The translations under genes were made by a program, and so were the position numbers. From assembly GCA_965199245.1 (NCBI GenBank), contig CBDAQP010000002.1, positions 62,001 to 126,000 of the forward strand: a stretch of 64,000 nucleotides of DNA, given 5' to 3'. Positions 7,580 to 16,710 of the stretch are shown one piece after another. Position 1 is the stretch's first letter; each line of letters opens with the position of its first letter. This stretch comes from Carbonatibacter sp965199245. Its GTDB lineage: Bacteria; Pseudomonadota; Alphaproteobacteria; Kiloniellales; Kiloniellaceae. The notes below the pieces were generated by a model. The model saw nothing but the letters and a program-made list of their open reading frames with translations. It had not been told where the DNA came from and searched no databases.

Positions 7580-9643
7580 TTATTCTGTGGGGGCTTTGCG
7601 TCCTGTTGCTTTCACAATCGGGACGACCAGGACAGCAAGTGTCATCAGGAGCAGGATGATCGAAACAGGCCGTTCTCCCAAAATGCTCAAGCTTCCGCCC
7701 CCCAATTCCAAGGTCCGCAGAAGGTTTTCCTCGATAATGCCGCCCAAAACCACCCCGATCACTGCCGGGATGACAGGAAAACCGAACTTGGTCATCAGAT
7801 ACCCGATCAGACCTGCCCCAATCATGACCCAGACGTCAAACCAGTTGAAGTGAATGGAAAAAATTCCGACGAACGACAGCAAAAGAACAATCGGGATAAT
7901 CATATGTTTGTTGATGGTTGTCAGTGACCCGAGAACCCGCACAGAGGCAAGTCCGATGATGGTAATGACGATTTCCGAATAGAGTAATCCCAAAAAAAGA
8001 GCAATCGTCAGGGCGTAGCCTTCGCCTTCAAACATTGCTGTTCCGGGACGCAGGCCGTGCAACAGCATGGCAGCGAGGACAATGGCCGTTGTCGCACTTC
8101 CCGGGATGCCGAACATCAATGTCGGGACCAGGGCCCCGTCGATGCTAGCGTTATTCGCTGACTCCGTGGCGATTAACCCCCGGGGGTTGCCTTGACCAAA
8201 GGGAATGTCATCCTTTTTGCCTGCACGCACTGCTTCGCCGTAGGAGACAAAGGTGGCGACTGTCCCCCCGGTTCCCGGAATGGCACCGATGACAAAACCC
8301 AAAACAGAGCTTTTGATCAGCGTGGGCCATTGGCGCAGGGTCATGAGAATGCCCTCGCGACGCGAACCGCCCAGATTTTCGACAACGGAAATTTGTTTGC
8401 TTTTTTCCGCATGCAGGCTTGCCATGGTTGCCACGCCAAAGAGTCCCAGCAGAATGGGTAAAAAAGAAATGCCATCATAGAGTTCAAGCGAGTTGAACGT
8501 ATAGCGTACATCCGCAGATCCGCCCGGCGCAATCCCGATGACGGTCACGCCCAATCCCAACAATCCGGATAGGAGAGCCTTGTAGAATGCCCCTGTGGAC
8601 ACCAGGGAGACCAGGACGATTCCAAACAGACCGAGCAGAAAATATTCCGGTGTTCCGAACAACAACAAAAAGGGCAACATGAAGATTGATCCGAAGATGG
8701 CAATTATATCACCAATCAGCCCCCCCAATGCAGAGGCTGTTGAGGACATGGTTAGGGCCGTGATGGCCTTGCCGTCCTTTGCCATTGGGTAGCCTTCGAG
8801 TGTGGTTGCCGCCGCAGAGCCATCGCCGGGTGTATTCATGAGAATAGAGGGAATAGAACCGCCATACATCGCCCCGTCATAAAGGGCAATAATCAGTAAA
8901 AGCGCGGGCAGAGGATCCATATAAACTGTAAAGGGCAGGGCAAGTGCGGTGCCCAGTGCCGGGCCAATTCCCGGAACAGCCCCGACAATAATGCCGATGA
9001 CCGTACCCAAAATAATCCAGCCGATTGAGTCGAGTGTCGTCACCATCCCCAAGGCTGTGACAAGTGCTGTGCCAAGGTCAGACAGAGCCTGTGGTATCGG
9101 CGCACCGTCAAAAAGTGGTCCCAAACGGGTCGAGAACAGCGCACCATTGGCATAATAATGACCAAAGGCACTATCAAACAGGAAGATCATGCCGAGGATA
9201 ATGAGGGCAAGAAGCACGGCAGGCAAACCAATCGTGCCAAAAGCCGCACGGCTTTTGAACAGATAGACCGCAATGGCAAGCAGAGCGGCAAAATAAAACC
9301 CAAAGGCCCACGCCAAAAGGGTAACACCAGCTGTGAAGGCGAAAATAAACCAGACCCCCGGTGGGGTTGGCTCAATCTTCGCGTCATTCTTTTCAGCATC
9401 ATTCTGTCGCGAAATGGCAAAGCGGTCACGTCCGGCAATGGCGCGACGCAGACCCTGTGGCAAGAGGTTCTGAAAAAAATAAAGGGCAATTAAAATCAGG
9501 GCAGGAACAGAAAGCATGATCGGGAAAAGTGCGGAGTCTGCATTAAAAGACCGTGCCCCGACAAAAAGACCTCCGAAAAAAACAACAAGAACCAAACAAA
9601 AGCAAAGTTCTTCGCGGGTAAAATTCCGGCCAGCAATTTTCAT
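7580..9643 (-). CDS. Fused TctB-TctA membrane subunit of a tripartite tricarboxylate transporter
   Basis: This 687-residue protein joins two normally separate subunits. Residues 1 to about 170 form the small TctB part with about four membrane helices; from about residue 185 comes TctA, about 500 residues with some 10-12 helices, including the signature regions GAVPGIGPALGTALALPFT, YGGSIPSILMNTPGDG and FGIPGSATTAIVLAAMLLHG. TTT systems use ion gradients to import carboxylates delivered by a periplasmic TctC protein, here encoded just upstream. TctB-TctA fusions are known. The gene opens with ATG and is followed 12 bases downstream by the dehydrogenase. Confidence 0.92.
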   Translation of the reverse strand: MKIAGRNFTREELCFCLVLVVFFGGLFVGARSFNADSALFPIMLSVPALILIALYFFQNLLPQGLRRAIAGRDRFAISRQNDAEKNDAKIEPTPPGVWFIFAFTAGVTLLAWAFGFYFAALLAIAVYLFKSRAAFGTIGLPAVLLALIILGMIFLFDSAFGHYYANGALFSTRLGPLFDGAPIPQALSDLGTALVTALGMVTTLDSIGWIILGTVIGIIVGAVPGIGPALGTALALPFTVYMDPLPALLLIIALYDGAMYGGSIPSILMNTPGDGSAAATTLEGYPMAKDGKAITALTMSSTASALGGLIGDIIAIFGSIFMLPFLLLFGTPEYFLLGLFGIVLVSLVSTGAFYKALLSGLLGLGVTVIGIAPGGSADVRYTFNSLELYDGISFLPILLGLFGVATMASLHAEKSKQISVVENLGGSRREGILMTLRQWPTLIKSSVLGFVIGAIPGTGGTVATFVSYGEAVRAGKKDDIPFGQGNPRGLIATESANNASIDGALVPTLMFGIPGSATTAIVLAAMLLHGLRPGTAMFEGEGYALTIALFLGLLYSEIVITIIGLASVRVLGSLTTINKHMIIPIVLLLSFVGIFSIHFNWFDVWVMIGAGLIGYLMTKFGFPVIPAVIGVVLGGIIEENLLRTLELGGGSLSILGERPVSIILLLMTLAVLVVPIVKATGRKAPTE

Positions 9644-9735
9644 GACTCTTTGCCCTCACACTCAAAAAGGCCCATAAATACGCAAAAAAAAGATGAGGCG
9701 CGAGGGTATCCCCACGCCCGAGGTTCAGGGGCTTT

Positions 9736-10731
9736 TTACCCCTTGCCGACGATTGCGGCGAGGTTGATTTCTTCTGCCACTGCGATTGAGTCGGCGATGG
9801 CTTTATCTGCTTCCACACCATTTCCACGAGCGGGTTGAAGACTGAGCGCGTTATATTGCGCCTGCATAAAGGTATTGTCTTGCGCGGCAATCAGGGCCTT
9901 TTCCAAAACGGCGCGGCGGGCCTCATCAATGCCTGCAGGGGCATAGATTGATCGACGCAACATGCAGACTTCGAGCGGGTCTTTTCCGACTTCGTTCATG
10001 GTTGGCACATCGGCATAGGCATCCAGCCGTTTCGTGGTTCCGATCAGGGCCAGGGCCTTGAGTTTGCCATCCTGAACAGCAGACTGTGCAGAGGATGCGG
10101 TGACAATACCAATTTCGACCTCGCGCCGCAGGATGGCGGCGATAATATCACCTGTTCCCTTGTAGGAGATATACTGTGACCAGTTGATGCCAGAGCGTTT
10201 TTTCATCAGGGTCGCGGCAATGTGCCAGATTGTTCCCTTTTGTTGGGAGGCGATAATTTTTTTTGACCTATCGTTATAGGCTGAGATCATCTGTTCAAAA
10301 CTGTCGAGTCCTGCCCCCGGATGGGCAACAATCAGGCCAGGCTCGCGCACATAGACCGACAGCCCCCGGAATTGGGTAATGTCAAAGGGGGGTTTGTTCA
10401 AATACCATGCCCAAGGCGTTGACGGCGGATTAAAGGCCGTGAGCGTGTATCCGTCGGGTCTGGCCTTGAAACCTTCGCCTGTCCCGCGTAACGAGCCAGC
10501 CCCGGGAACATTGCGGACATTGACTGGAACCCGCAGGCTTTTCTTACCGGACAGAGCAATCCCCATAGCGCGCATCCAGATGTCGGTTCCCCCACCGACC
10601 CCAAAGGGGACGACAATATCAATCGGGTCAGCGGGAAATTTTTCCGTTGCTCCCAACGGGGAAATCCCCCCCAGTGCCAAGGCCCCTGCGCCAAGCAAGA
10701 AATTGCGTCTGTTGAGTTCTGTTGAGATCAT
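9736..10731 (-). CDS. TctC/Bug-family periplasmic solute-binding protein of the TTT transporter
   Basis: A 331-residue protein with a twin-arginine-like leader (ELNRRNFLLGAGALALGG) and the Bug family start of mature sequence FPADPIDIVVPFGVGGGTD, in which the conserved P-F-x-x-G-G-x-x-D loop closes over a carboxylate ligand. It is the first gene of the minus-strand operon, 92 bases before the fused permease, and so supplies substrate to it. The family usually binds C4-C6 carboxylates or aromatic acids. A Tat leader on a TctC protein is less common than a Sec leader. The ligand is unknown. Confidence 0.9.
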   Translation of the reverse strand: MISTELNRRNFLLGAGALALGGISPLGATEKFPADPIDIVVPFGVGGGTDIWMRAMGIALSGKKSLRVPVNVRNVPGAGSLRGTGEGFKARPDGYTLTAFNPPSTPWAWYLNKPPFDITQFRGLSVYVREPGLIVAHPGAGLDSFEQMISAYNDRSKKIIASQQKGTIWHIAATLMKKRSGINWSQYISYKGTGDIIAAILRREVEIGIVTASSAQSAVQDGKLKALALIGTTKRLDAYADVPTMNEVGKDPLEVCMLRRSIYAPAGIDEARRAVLEKALIAAQDNTFMQAQYNALSLQPARGNGVEADKAIADSIAVAEEINLAAIVGKG

Positions 10732-10854
10732 TTTATCCTCCCGGTTTAATGGTCTGGTTCTATTGGCATTCTCTTATGTTCTTTATTGTGTACATTGTCA
10801 AACATTAGATTTGCGAAAAAAACGCCGATTATTTCAAAAGCCTGATATTCGTGC

Positions 10855-10892
10855 TTGACGAGTGCGATAAAATAAACTGATGATAATTATCA
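10855..10892 (+). promoter_or_regulatory. Candidate promoter and palindromic operator upstream of pseudoazurin
   Basis: TTGACG at 10855-10860, then 17 bases, then TGATGA (10878-10883) could be a -35/-10 pair. The perfect palindrome TGATAATTATCA at 10881-10892 overlaps the -10 and the presumed start site. Its TGAT-N4-ATCA layout fits FNR/FixK/NnrR-type sites, common for denitrification electron carriers, but its position, centred about 30 bases before the ATG, fits a repressor better than an activator; half a Fur box is another reading. Confidence 0.4.
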
Positions 10893-10916
10893 CTTTTCGA
10901 AGATGTGGAGGATAAC

Positions 10917-11423
10917 ATGACCAAACGGGACGATTCCGGCCCCGTCAAGATAAACCGGCGCAATTTCTTGAAGGGCGGTGCGCTCTTCGGAGCTGCCGCA
11001 ATGATGGGTGCAGGTGCCACGTTGACACCGCACACAGTGTTGGGGCGCACCCCCCAGACCTTTGAGGTTCAGATGCTTAACAAAGGCGCGGATGGTCAGC
11101 GTATGGTTTTTGAACCCGCATTTGTTCAGGCCCAGCCCGGTGATACAATCAGGTTCATTCCCACCGATAAGACCCATAATGCTGAGCTTAAGAAGGGCCT
11201 GCATCCGGAAGGGGCCAAAATATTCAGGGGGAAAATCAACAAGGAGGTTGAGGTCACGCTTGATGTCGAAGGCGTCTACGGCGTGATCTGTCGTCCACAT
11301 TTTTCCATGGGCATGGTGATGACAATCGCTGTGGGCAATGTCACTGCGCCTGGGGATTTCATCAAGGGGCGTATCCCCAAAAAGGCGAAGAAGAGATTCA
11401 AGGCGCAGTTGAGCAATCTTTGA
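10917..11423 (+). CDS. Pseudoazurin-type blue copper protein with Tat signal
   Basis: Periplasmic type 1 copper electron carrier, typically donating to nitrite or nitrous-oxide reductase or to cytochromes. The chosen ATG at 10917 has GGAGG at 10907-10911; a longer in-frame GTG at 10905 would overlap that ribosome site. The 168-residue precursor has a twin-arginine leader (NRRNFLKGGALFGAAAMMGA). Copper ligands are visible: His in DKTHNAEL, then Cys, His and Met in CRPHFSMGM near the C-terminus. The early mature sequence FEVQMLNKGADGQRMVFEP is characteristic of pseudoazurin. No denitrification reductase is in the window, so its partner is unknown. Confidence 0.9.
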   Translation: MTKRDDSGPVKINRRNFLKGGALFGAAAMMGAGATLTPHTVLGRTPQTFEVQMLNKGADGQRMVFEPAFVQAQPGDTIRFIPTDKTHNAELKKGLHPEGAKIFRGKINKEVEVTLDVEGVYGVICRPHFSMGMVMTIAVGNVTAPGDFIKGRIPKKAKKRFKAQLSNL

Positions 11424-11448
11424 TGAACTCTATAATGTTGGCAGGTTC

Positions 11449-12543
11449 TCAGACGTTAAAGCGGAAATGGAAAATATCGCCATCGCGGGCGATGTAGTCT
11501 TTCCCTTCGGTGCGCATCTTTCCAGCGTCTTTCGCGCCCTGTTCGCCGTTGTAGGCGATATAGTCGTCACAGGCGATGGTTTCTGCGCGGATGAAGCCGC
11601 GTTCAAAGTCTGTGTGAATGACGCCTGCACAGTTTGGGGCACTGGCCCCGGCGGCAACCGTCCAGGCGCGGGATTCCTTTGGACCAGCGGTGAAAAAGGT
11701 TAGTAGGTCTAACAGATCGTAGCCCGCGCGGATGACGCGGGCCAGTCCGGTTTCTTCTAACCCGAGGTCAGACAGAAAAAGCTGTCTTTCCGATCCGTCC
11801 AGGGTCGCAACCTCTGCCTCAATTGCGGCAGAGACGAAAACGCAAAGGCCCCCGGTTGCGGTTGCCATCGCGGTGACTCTATTCGCGTGGTCATTACCGC
11901 AGGCGGCGTTATCTTCGTCCACGTTGGCAACGTAGAGCACCGGCTTGGCAGACAGCAACTGTAGCTGATCGAACAGTGGGCGTTCGTCGGCGGAGAGGGC
12001 GAGGGTACGCGCAGGCTCTCCGTCCTGGAGAACCGCAGAAACCTTTTCCAACACAGCGAGCCTGGCCCGGGCGTCCTTGTCATTGCCGCGTGCTTTTTTG
12101 CTGTTGCTTTTGATTTGGCGTTCGACGGACTCCAGATCAGCAATCATCAGTTCCGTTTCCACCGTTTCAGCATCGCGCAGAGGGTCAACAGATCCATCGA
12201 CATGGGTGACGTCACCCTCAAAGCACCTGAGGACATGAACGATGGCGTCAACATTGCGGATATTGCCCAAAAATTCATTTCCCATGCCTTCGCCCTTTGA
12301 AGCCCCGCGCACCAGTCCGGCAATATCGACAAATTCAAGCTGTGTCGGGATAGTTTTCTGCGACCGGGCCAGAGCGGCAATCTGGTCAAGGCGGGGATCG
12401 GGGACAGAAACGCGCCCCACATTCGGTTCAATAGTACAGAAGGGATAGTTCGCTGCCTCTGCCGCCGCCGTTTCGGTCAAGGCGTTAAACAGTGTTGATT
12501 TTCCGACATTGGGCAGGCCGACAATTCCGCAGTTAAATCCCAT
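11449..12543 (-). CDS. ychF: Redox-linked P-loop ATPase/GTPase YchF (OLA1 family)
   Basis: This 364-residue protein matches the usual length. Switch and loop motifs: G1 GLPNVGKST at residues 8-16, G3 DIAGLVRGASKGEGMG, and the altered G4 (NVDED) that makes the family prefer ATP. The C-terminal TGS domain ends with AGPKESRAWTVAAG and AHTDFERGFIRAET-like sequence. YchF binds ribosomes and is tied to translation and oxidative-stress control. In many alphaproteobacteria ychF follows prs-rplY-pth; here it is about 21 kb from pth, so that neighbourhood is rearranged. It converges with pseudoazurin. Confidence 0.95.
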   Translation of the reverse strand: MGFNCGIVGLPNVGKSTLFNALTETAAAEAANYPFCTIEPNVGRVSVPDPRLDQIAALARSQKTIPTQLEFVDIAGLVRGASKGEGMGNEFLGNIRNVDAIVHVLRCFEGDVTHVDGSVDPLRDAETVETELMIADLESVERQIKSNSKKARGNDKDARARLAVLEKVSAVLQDGEPARTLALSADERPLFDQLQLLSAKPVLYVANVDEDNAACGNDHANRVTAMATATGGLCVFVSAAIEAEVATLDGSERQLFLSDLGLEETGLARVIRAGYDLLDLLTFFTAGPKESRAWTVAAGASAPNCAGVIHTDFERGFIRAETIACDDYIAYNGEQGAKDAGKMRTEGKDYIARDGDIFHFRFNV

Positions 12544-12688
12544 TTGTTTGATCCTTTTTCAGCAGTTGTCTGCACTCACAGGGTAATAGGACAAGCGACC
12601 GGGTCTTTTCAAGGTCTTTCCCTGGGTCGCGCAAGCTGTTAGGACGACAGGAGTGAGTGCCGGATTGTTTTGAAAAAAAGAATTAAAG

Positions 12689-13753
12689 ATGTCTCAGGAT
12701 TCCTCCTCTCCTTTGCGTATTCTCCAGGTCATGGCGGGTAGTCCCCACGGGGGGGCAGAAGCTTTTTTTGTTGATCTTTGTTGCGCCCTGTCAGGGGCCG
12801 GGGTGTTAATCGAGGTTGCGACCCGGCCCCATGATGTGCGGGTGGCTCGTCTGGAACAGGCTGGAATTCGGGTGCATCGCTTGCCCTTTGGCCGTCGTTT
12901 TGATGTTTATACGCCTTGGGTACTGGGGCGCATTATTCGCGCTTTTGCCCCCGATATTGTCCAGACCTGGATGGCGCGGGCCTCTGCGCTCGTGCCGTCG
13001 TCAAGGCAGAAACCCTATCAGATCGTTGCGCGTCTGGGGGGCTATTACAATCTAAAATACTTTCGCAAGGCAGATTATCTTGTCGCCAATACACCGGGAA
13101 TCAGGGATTATCTGGTCACCGCAGGTGTTGCACTGGATCGGGCTGTGCAAATCAATAATTTCGCCCCGCGCGAAGGTGTCATGGTTCCCATCGTGCGGCA
13201 GGAATTGGGCACACCGGAAGAGGCGACACTTTTGTTGGGGCTGGGGCGGTTGCACCATGATAAAGCCTTTGACACCCTGATTAAGGTTGTGGGGCGGTTG
13301 CCAGATCGCTTTCACCTCTGGATTGCGGGTGAGGGGCCGGATCGTGGCAAGTTGACCGACTTGATCGCCCGACAGGGGCTGGAGTCACGGGTCAAGCTTC
13401 TCGGTTGGCGTGATGATCGCGCGGCTTTGTTGCAGGCTTGTGATCTTTGTACCTTTACCTCCCGCGATGAACCCTTTGGTAATGTTTTTGTTCAGGCATG
13501 GGCGCAGAAAACGCCTGTTGTAGTCAGCGACGCCGATGGGCCGCGCCACTTTGTGCGCGATGGCGAAGACGGGTTGGTGACAAGGATTGACGACCAGGAC
13601 TCCATTATAAAGGCAGTGATGGCCCTTGAGGGTGATCCCGCACTCCGGACGCGTTTGGTTGAAAGGGGCTGGGTGCGCTATCAAAATGAATTTTCCAGAG
13701 AAAAAATTGTTCAATCCTGGCTCGATTTTTATGGCGGAATCCTCAGAAAATAG
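12689..13753 (+). CDS. Group 1 (GT4-type) glycosyltransferase
   Basis: A 354-residue GT-B fold enzyme. The N-terminal domain has the acceptor-side loop VMAGSPHGGAEAFFVDL; the C-terminal domain has LLGLGRLHHDKAFDTLIKVV and the nucleotide-sugar-binding segment SRDEPFGNVFVQAWAQKTPVV with the family E-x7-E pattern (E in EPFG). It probably adds a sugar to lipopolysaccharide core or an exopolysaccharide on the cytoplasmic face of the inner membrane; donor and acceptor are unknown. It is followed by a 147-base AT-rich gap and cysD, and precedes no other glycan gene. Confidence 0.88.
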   Translation: MSQDSSSPLRILQVMAGSPHGGAEAFFVDLCCALSGAGVLIEVATRPHDVRVARLEQAGIRVHRLPFGRRFDVYTPWVLGRIIRAFAPDIVQTWMARASALVPSSRQKPYQIVARLGGYYNLKYFRKADYLVANTPGIRDYLVTAGVALDRAVQINNFAPREGVMVPIVRQELGTPEEATLLLGLGRLHHDKAFDTLIKVVGRLPDRFHLWIAGEGPDRGKLTDLIARQGLESRVKLLGWRDDRAALLQACDLCTFTSRDEPFGNVFVQAWAQKTPVVVSDADGPRHFVRDGEDGLVTRIDDQDSIIKAVMALEGDPALRTRLVERGWVRYQNEFSREKIVQSWLDFYGGILRK

Positions 13754-13900
13754 AGTTTGTGGTTGTGTTTCTTTTTGTCGTTATTTCTGTGTGTAATTAT
13801 TTTTATTATTTGCGATTATCTTTTATTAAGTGTATATTTGAGTGATAATCCTGCCTTTATTGTGGTGTAATTTTTCTTGATGTTCTTTTGGGAGATGGTT

Positions 13901-14812
13901 TTGGCCGCACAGAACGCATTGACACACCTGCGTCAACTTGAGTCAGAAAGCATTCATATCATTCGCGAGGTTGTGGCTGAATTTGAAAAGCCGGTCATGC
14001 TCTATTCCATCGGCAAGGATTCGTCGGTGATGCTCCATCTCGTGCGCAAGGCTTTTTATCCGGCAAAGCCGCCTTTTCCTTTGTTGCATATTGATACGAC
14101 CTTTAAATTTCGCCAGATGATTGAATTCCGCGATCGCATGGCCCGCGACCATGATCTCGATTTGATCGTTCATATCAATCCTGATGGCGTGCAGGCGGGG
14201 GTGACGCCTTTTTCCCACGGTTCTACGCTCTATACCGATGTGATGAAAACACAGGCTTTGAAACAGGCTCTGTCGCACTATGGCTTTGATGCGGCCTTTG
14301 GTGGGGCGCGGCGGGATGAGGAAAAATCCCGGGCCAAGGAGCGGATTTTTTCCTTTCGCTCACAAAATCATCGCTGGGATCCCAAAAACCAGCGGCCGGA
14401 ACTCTGGAGTCTCTACAATGCACGGGTCAAGTCGGGGGAGTCGATTAGGGCCTTTCCCCTGTCGAATTGGACGGAACTAGACATCTGGCAATATATCTGG
14501 CGCGAAGATATTCCGATGGTGCCGCTCTATTTCGCGCGTCCGCGCCCGGTGGTGAAGCGCGAGGGAAGCCTGATTATGGTTGATGATGACCGTCTGCCCC
14601 TGCGCCCCGGCGAAAAGCCGATGATGAAATCTGTCCGTTTTCGCACCCTGGGCTGTTATCCCTTGACGGGGGCTGTTGAATCGACAGCCGCGACTTTGCC
14701 AGACGTTATTCAAGAAATGCTCCTGACGACAACATCCGAACGCCAAGGGCGCGTGATTGACCACGATCAGGCCGCCTCGATGGAGCGGAAGAAGCAGGAA
14801 GGTTATTTCTAA
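13901..14812 (+). CDS. cysD: Sulfate adenylyltransferase subunit 2
   Basis: CysD makes adenosine 5'-phosphosulfate from ATP and sulfate with CysN. The PP-loop is SIGKDSSVMLHL at about residues 36-47, after the typical THLRQLESESIHIIREV. I place the start at TTG 13901, giving MAAQNALTHL and 303 residues (E. coli 302): GGGAG at 13890-13894 is 6 bases away, whereas ATGs at 13880 and 13895 lack a usable ribosome site. The C-terminus MERKKQEGYF is typical. The stop overlaps the cysNC start by one base, so the two subunits are translationally coupled. The upstream AT-rich gap (13754-13900) presumably holds the promoter. Confidence 0.93.
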   Translation: MAAQNALTHLRQLESESIHIIREVVAEFEKPVMLYSIGKDSSVMLHLVRKAFYPAKPPFPLLHIDTTFKFRQMIEFRDRMARDHDLDLIVHINPDGVQAGVTPFSHGSTLYTDVMKTQALKQALSHYGFDAAFGGARRDEEKSRAKERIFSFRSQNHRWDPKNQRPELWSLYNARVKSGESIRAFPLSNWTELDIWQYIWREDIPMVPLYFARPRPVVKREGSLIMVDDDRLPLRPGEKPMMKSVRFRTLGCYPLTGAVESTAATLPDVIQEMLLTTTSERQGRVIDHDQAASMERKKQEGYF

Positions 14813-16710
14813 TGGCACATAAAGATGATCTGATTGCGCGTGACATTCTGCGCTATTTAAAAGTACAGGAAGAAAAAACCCTTTTGCGTTTTATCACCTG
14901 TGGGTCTGTTGATGATGGAAAATCAACCCTGATTGGGCGGTTGCTTTATGATTCAAAACTGGTGTTTGAAGATCAACTTGTTGCCTTGGCCCGTGAGAGC
15001 AAAAAGCTGGGCACGCAAGGCGACGACCTTGACCTTGCGCTGTTGGTTGATGGCCTGGCGGCGGAACGCGAACAGGGCATTACTATTGATGTGGCCTATC
15101 GTTTCTTTTCAACCGACCGTCGCAAATTTATTGTTGCGGATACGCCGGGTCATGAACAATACACCCGCAACATGGCAACGGGGGCTTCTGGCGCACAGGC
15201 GGCCCTGATCCTGGTCGATGCCTGTCGTGGGATTCAGACGCAAACCTGCCGCCACAGCACGATTGTCCAGTTTTTGGGCTTGCGCCATCTCGCCGTTGTT
15301 ATTAACAAAATGGACCTGGTTGACTATGCCCAGGATCGCTTTGACGAGATTGTGCGCGATTATCAGGACTTTGCCGTGCGCGCGGGTCTTGATGCTGTGT
15401 CCTTTATCCCTGTTTCCGCGCTTAAAGGCGACAATATCACATGCAAAAGTGAAAATCTGGATTGGTATGATGGTTCCAGCCTGATGGCCTGGCTGGAAAA
15501 TGTTGAGGTGTCGGGTGCGCCTGAACAGCAGCCTTTTCGTTTTCCGGTACAGTGGGTCAATCGTCCTCATGCTGATTTTCGCGGCTTTAGCGGATTGATT
15601 GCTTCTGGTTCTGTGGCCCCCGGTGATCGGTTGGTGGTGGCCCCTTCGGGACAGGTGGCGACCGTTGTACGCATTGTCACCTTTGACGGTGATTTGGAGA
15701 GCGCGGTTGCGGGGCAGTCTGTCACACTGACACTGGATCATGAAATTGATGTCAGTCGGGGGGATTTGCTGACAAAGTACGACGAAAAACCGCATCAAAG
15801 CGATCAGTTTCGTGCGACGTTGTTATGGATGGCCACAGATGCCTTGCTTCCCGGGCGTAGCTATCTGTTCAAATCGGCGACAAGGATGGCACAGGCCGTT
15901 GTGACCAGCCTTCACCATAAAATCAACGTTAATACGCGCGAAGAACTGGCCTGCAAGACGTTGGAATTGAATGAAATTGGAGTTTGTGATTTTGGTCTTG
16001 ATCGCAGTTTGGCCTTTGATTCTTACGCTGAGAACCACACAACAGGCAGTTTTATCCTGATTGACCGTTTGAATAATCAGACCGTTGGGGCGGGGATGAT
16101 CAGCCATGGTCTGCAACGCGCCGGGAATATTACTTGGCATGATATGGATGTGAACAAGTCAGGACGCGCACAGCAAAAGGGTCAAAAACCCGCTGTTTTA
16201 TGGTTTACAGGGCTGTCTGGTGCGGGCAAGTCCACCGTGGCGAATTTGGTTGAACGGCGGCTTTTTGCCCTGGGCTATCATACCTATAGCCTCGACGGAG
16301 ATAACCTGCGTCACGGCCTGAACAGAGACCTGGGGTTTAGCGACGCGGATCGCGTCGAAAATATTCGCCGCGTCTGTGAAACGGCAAAGCTTTTTGTCGA
16401 TGCTGGACTGGTCACGCTGGTTTCCCTCATTTCTCCCTTTCGTTCGGAACGCCAAATGGTGCGCGAAACCCTGGACAGTGGGGAGTTTATCGAAATTTTT
16501 GTGGATGCCCCCCTTTCCGTCTGTGAAGAGCGCGACCCCAAGGGCCTCTATCGCAAGGCCCGCGCGGGTGAAATTCGCAATTTTACCGGAATTGATTCCG
16601 CCTACGAGGCCCCCCAACAGCCTGAAATTTACCTGAACGCCGGCCGCGATACGGCAGAACAGCTGGCAGAACAGGTGATTTCCTGGCTTCGGCAGTCTGG
16701 CTATATCTGA
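14812..16710 (+). CDS. cysNC: Bifunctional sulfate adenylyltransferase subunit 1 / APS kinase fusion
   Basis: A 632-residue CysN-CysC fusion (NodQ type). The GTPase half has G1 GSVDDGKSTL near residue 33, G3 DTPGHEQYTRN and G4 NKMDL; it drives sulfate adenylylation with CysD. From about residue 460 comes APS kinase with Walker A GLSGAGKST (about 466-474), DGDNLRHGLN and the APS-binding RKARAGEIRNFTGIDSAYE, yielding PAPS. No cysH (PAPS reductase) or sulfate permease lies nearby, so the PAPS may serve assimilation through genes elsewhere or sulfation reactions. The 3' end overlaps the convergent LacI-type gene by 10 bases. Confidence 0.95.
   Translation: MAHKDDLIARDILRYLKVQEEKTLLRFITCGSVDDGKSTLIGRLLYDSKLVFEDQLVALARESKKLGTQGDDLDLALLVDGLAAEREQGITIDVAYRFFSTDRRKFIVADTPGHEQYTRNMATGASGAQAALILVDACRGIQTQTCRHSTIVQFLGLRHLAVVINKMDLVDYAQDRFDEIVRDYQDFAVRAGLDAVSFIPVSALKGDNITCKSENLDWYDGSSLMAWLENVEVSGAPEQQPFRFPVQWVNRPHADFRGFSGLIASGSVAPGDRLVVAPSGQVATVVRIVTFDGDLESAVAGQSVTLTLDHEIDVSRGDLLTKYDEKPHQSDQFRATLLWMATDALLPGRSYLFKSATRMAQAVVTSLHHKINVNTREELACKTLELNEIGVCDFGLDRSLAFDSYAENHTTGSFILIDRLNNQTVGAGMISHGLQRAGNITWHDMDVNKSGRAQQKGQKPAVLWFTGLSGAGKSTVANLVERRLFALGYHTYSLDGDNLRHGLNRDLGFSDADRVENIRRVCETAKLFVDAGLVTLVSLISPFRSERQMVRETLDSGEFIEIFVDAPLSVCEERDPKGLYRKARAGEIRNFTGIDSAYEAPQQPEIYLNAGRDTAEQLAEQVISWLRQSGYI

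Noticed and set aside
10905..10916. An upstream GTG start for pseudoazurin
   Set aside because: It overlaps the GGAGG that serves the ATG at 10917, and the Tat leader is complete from the ATG.
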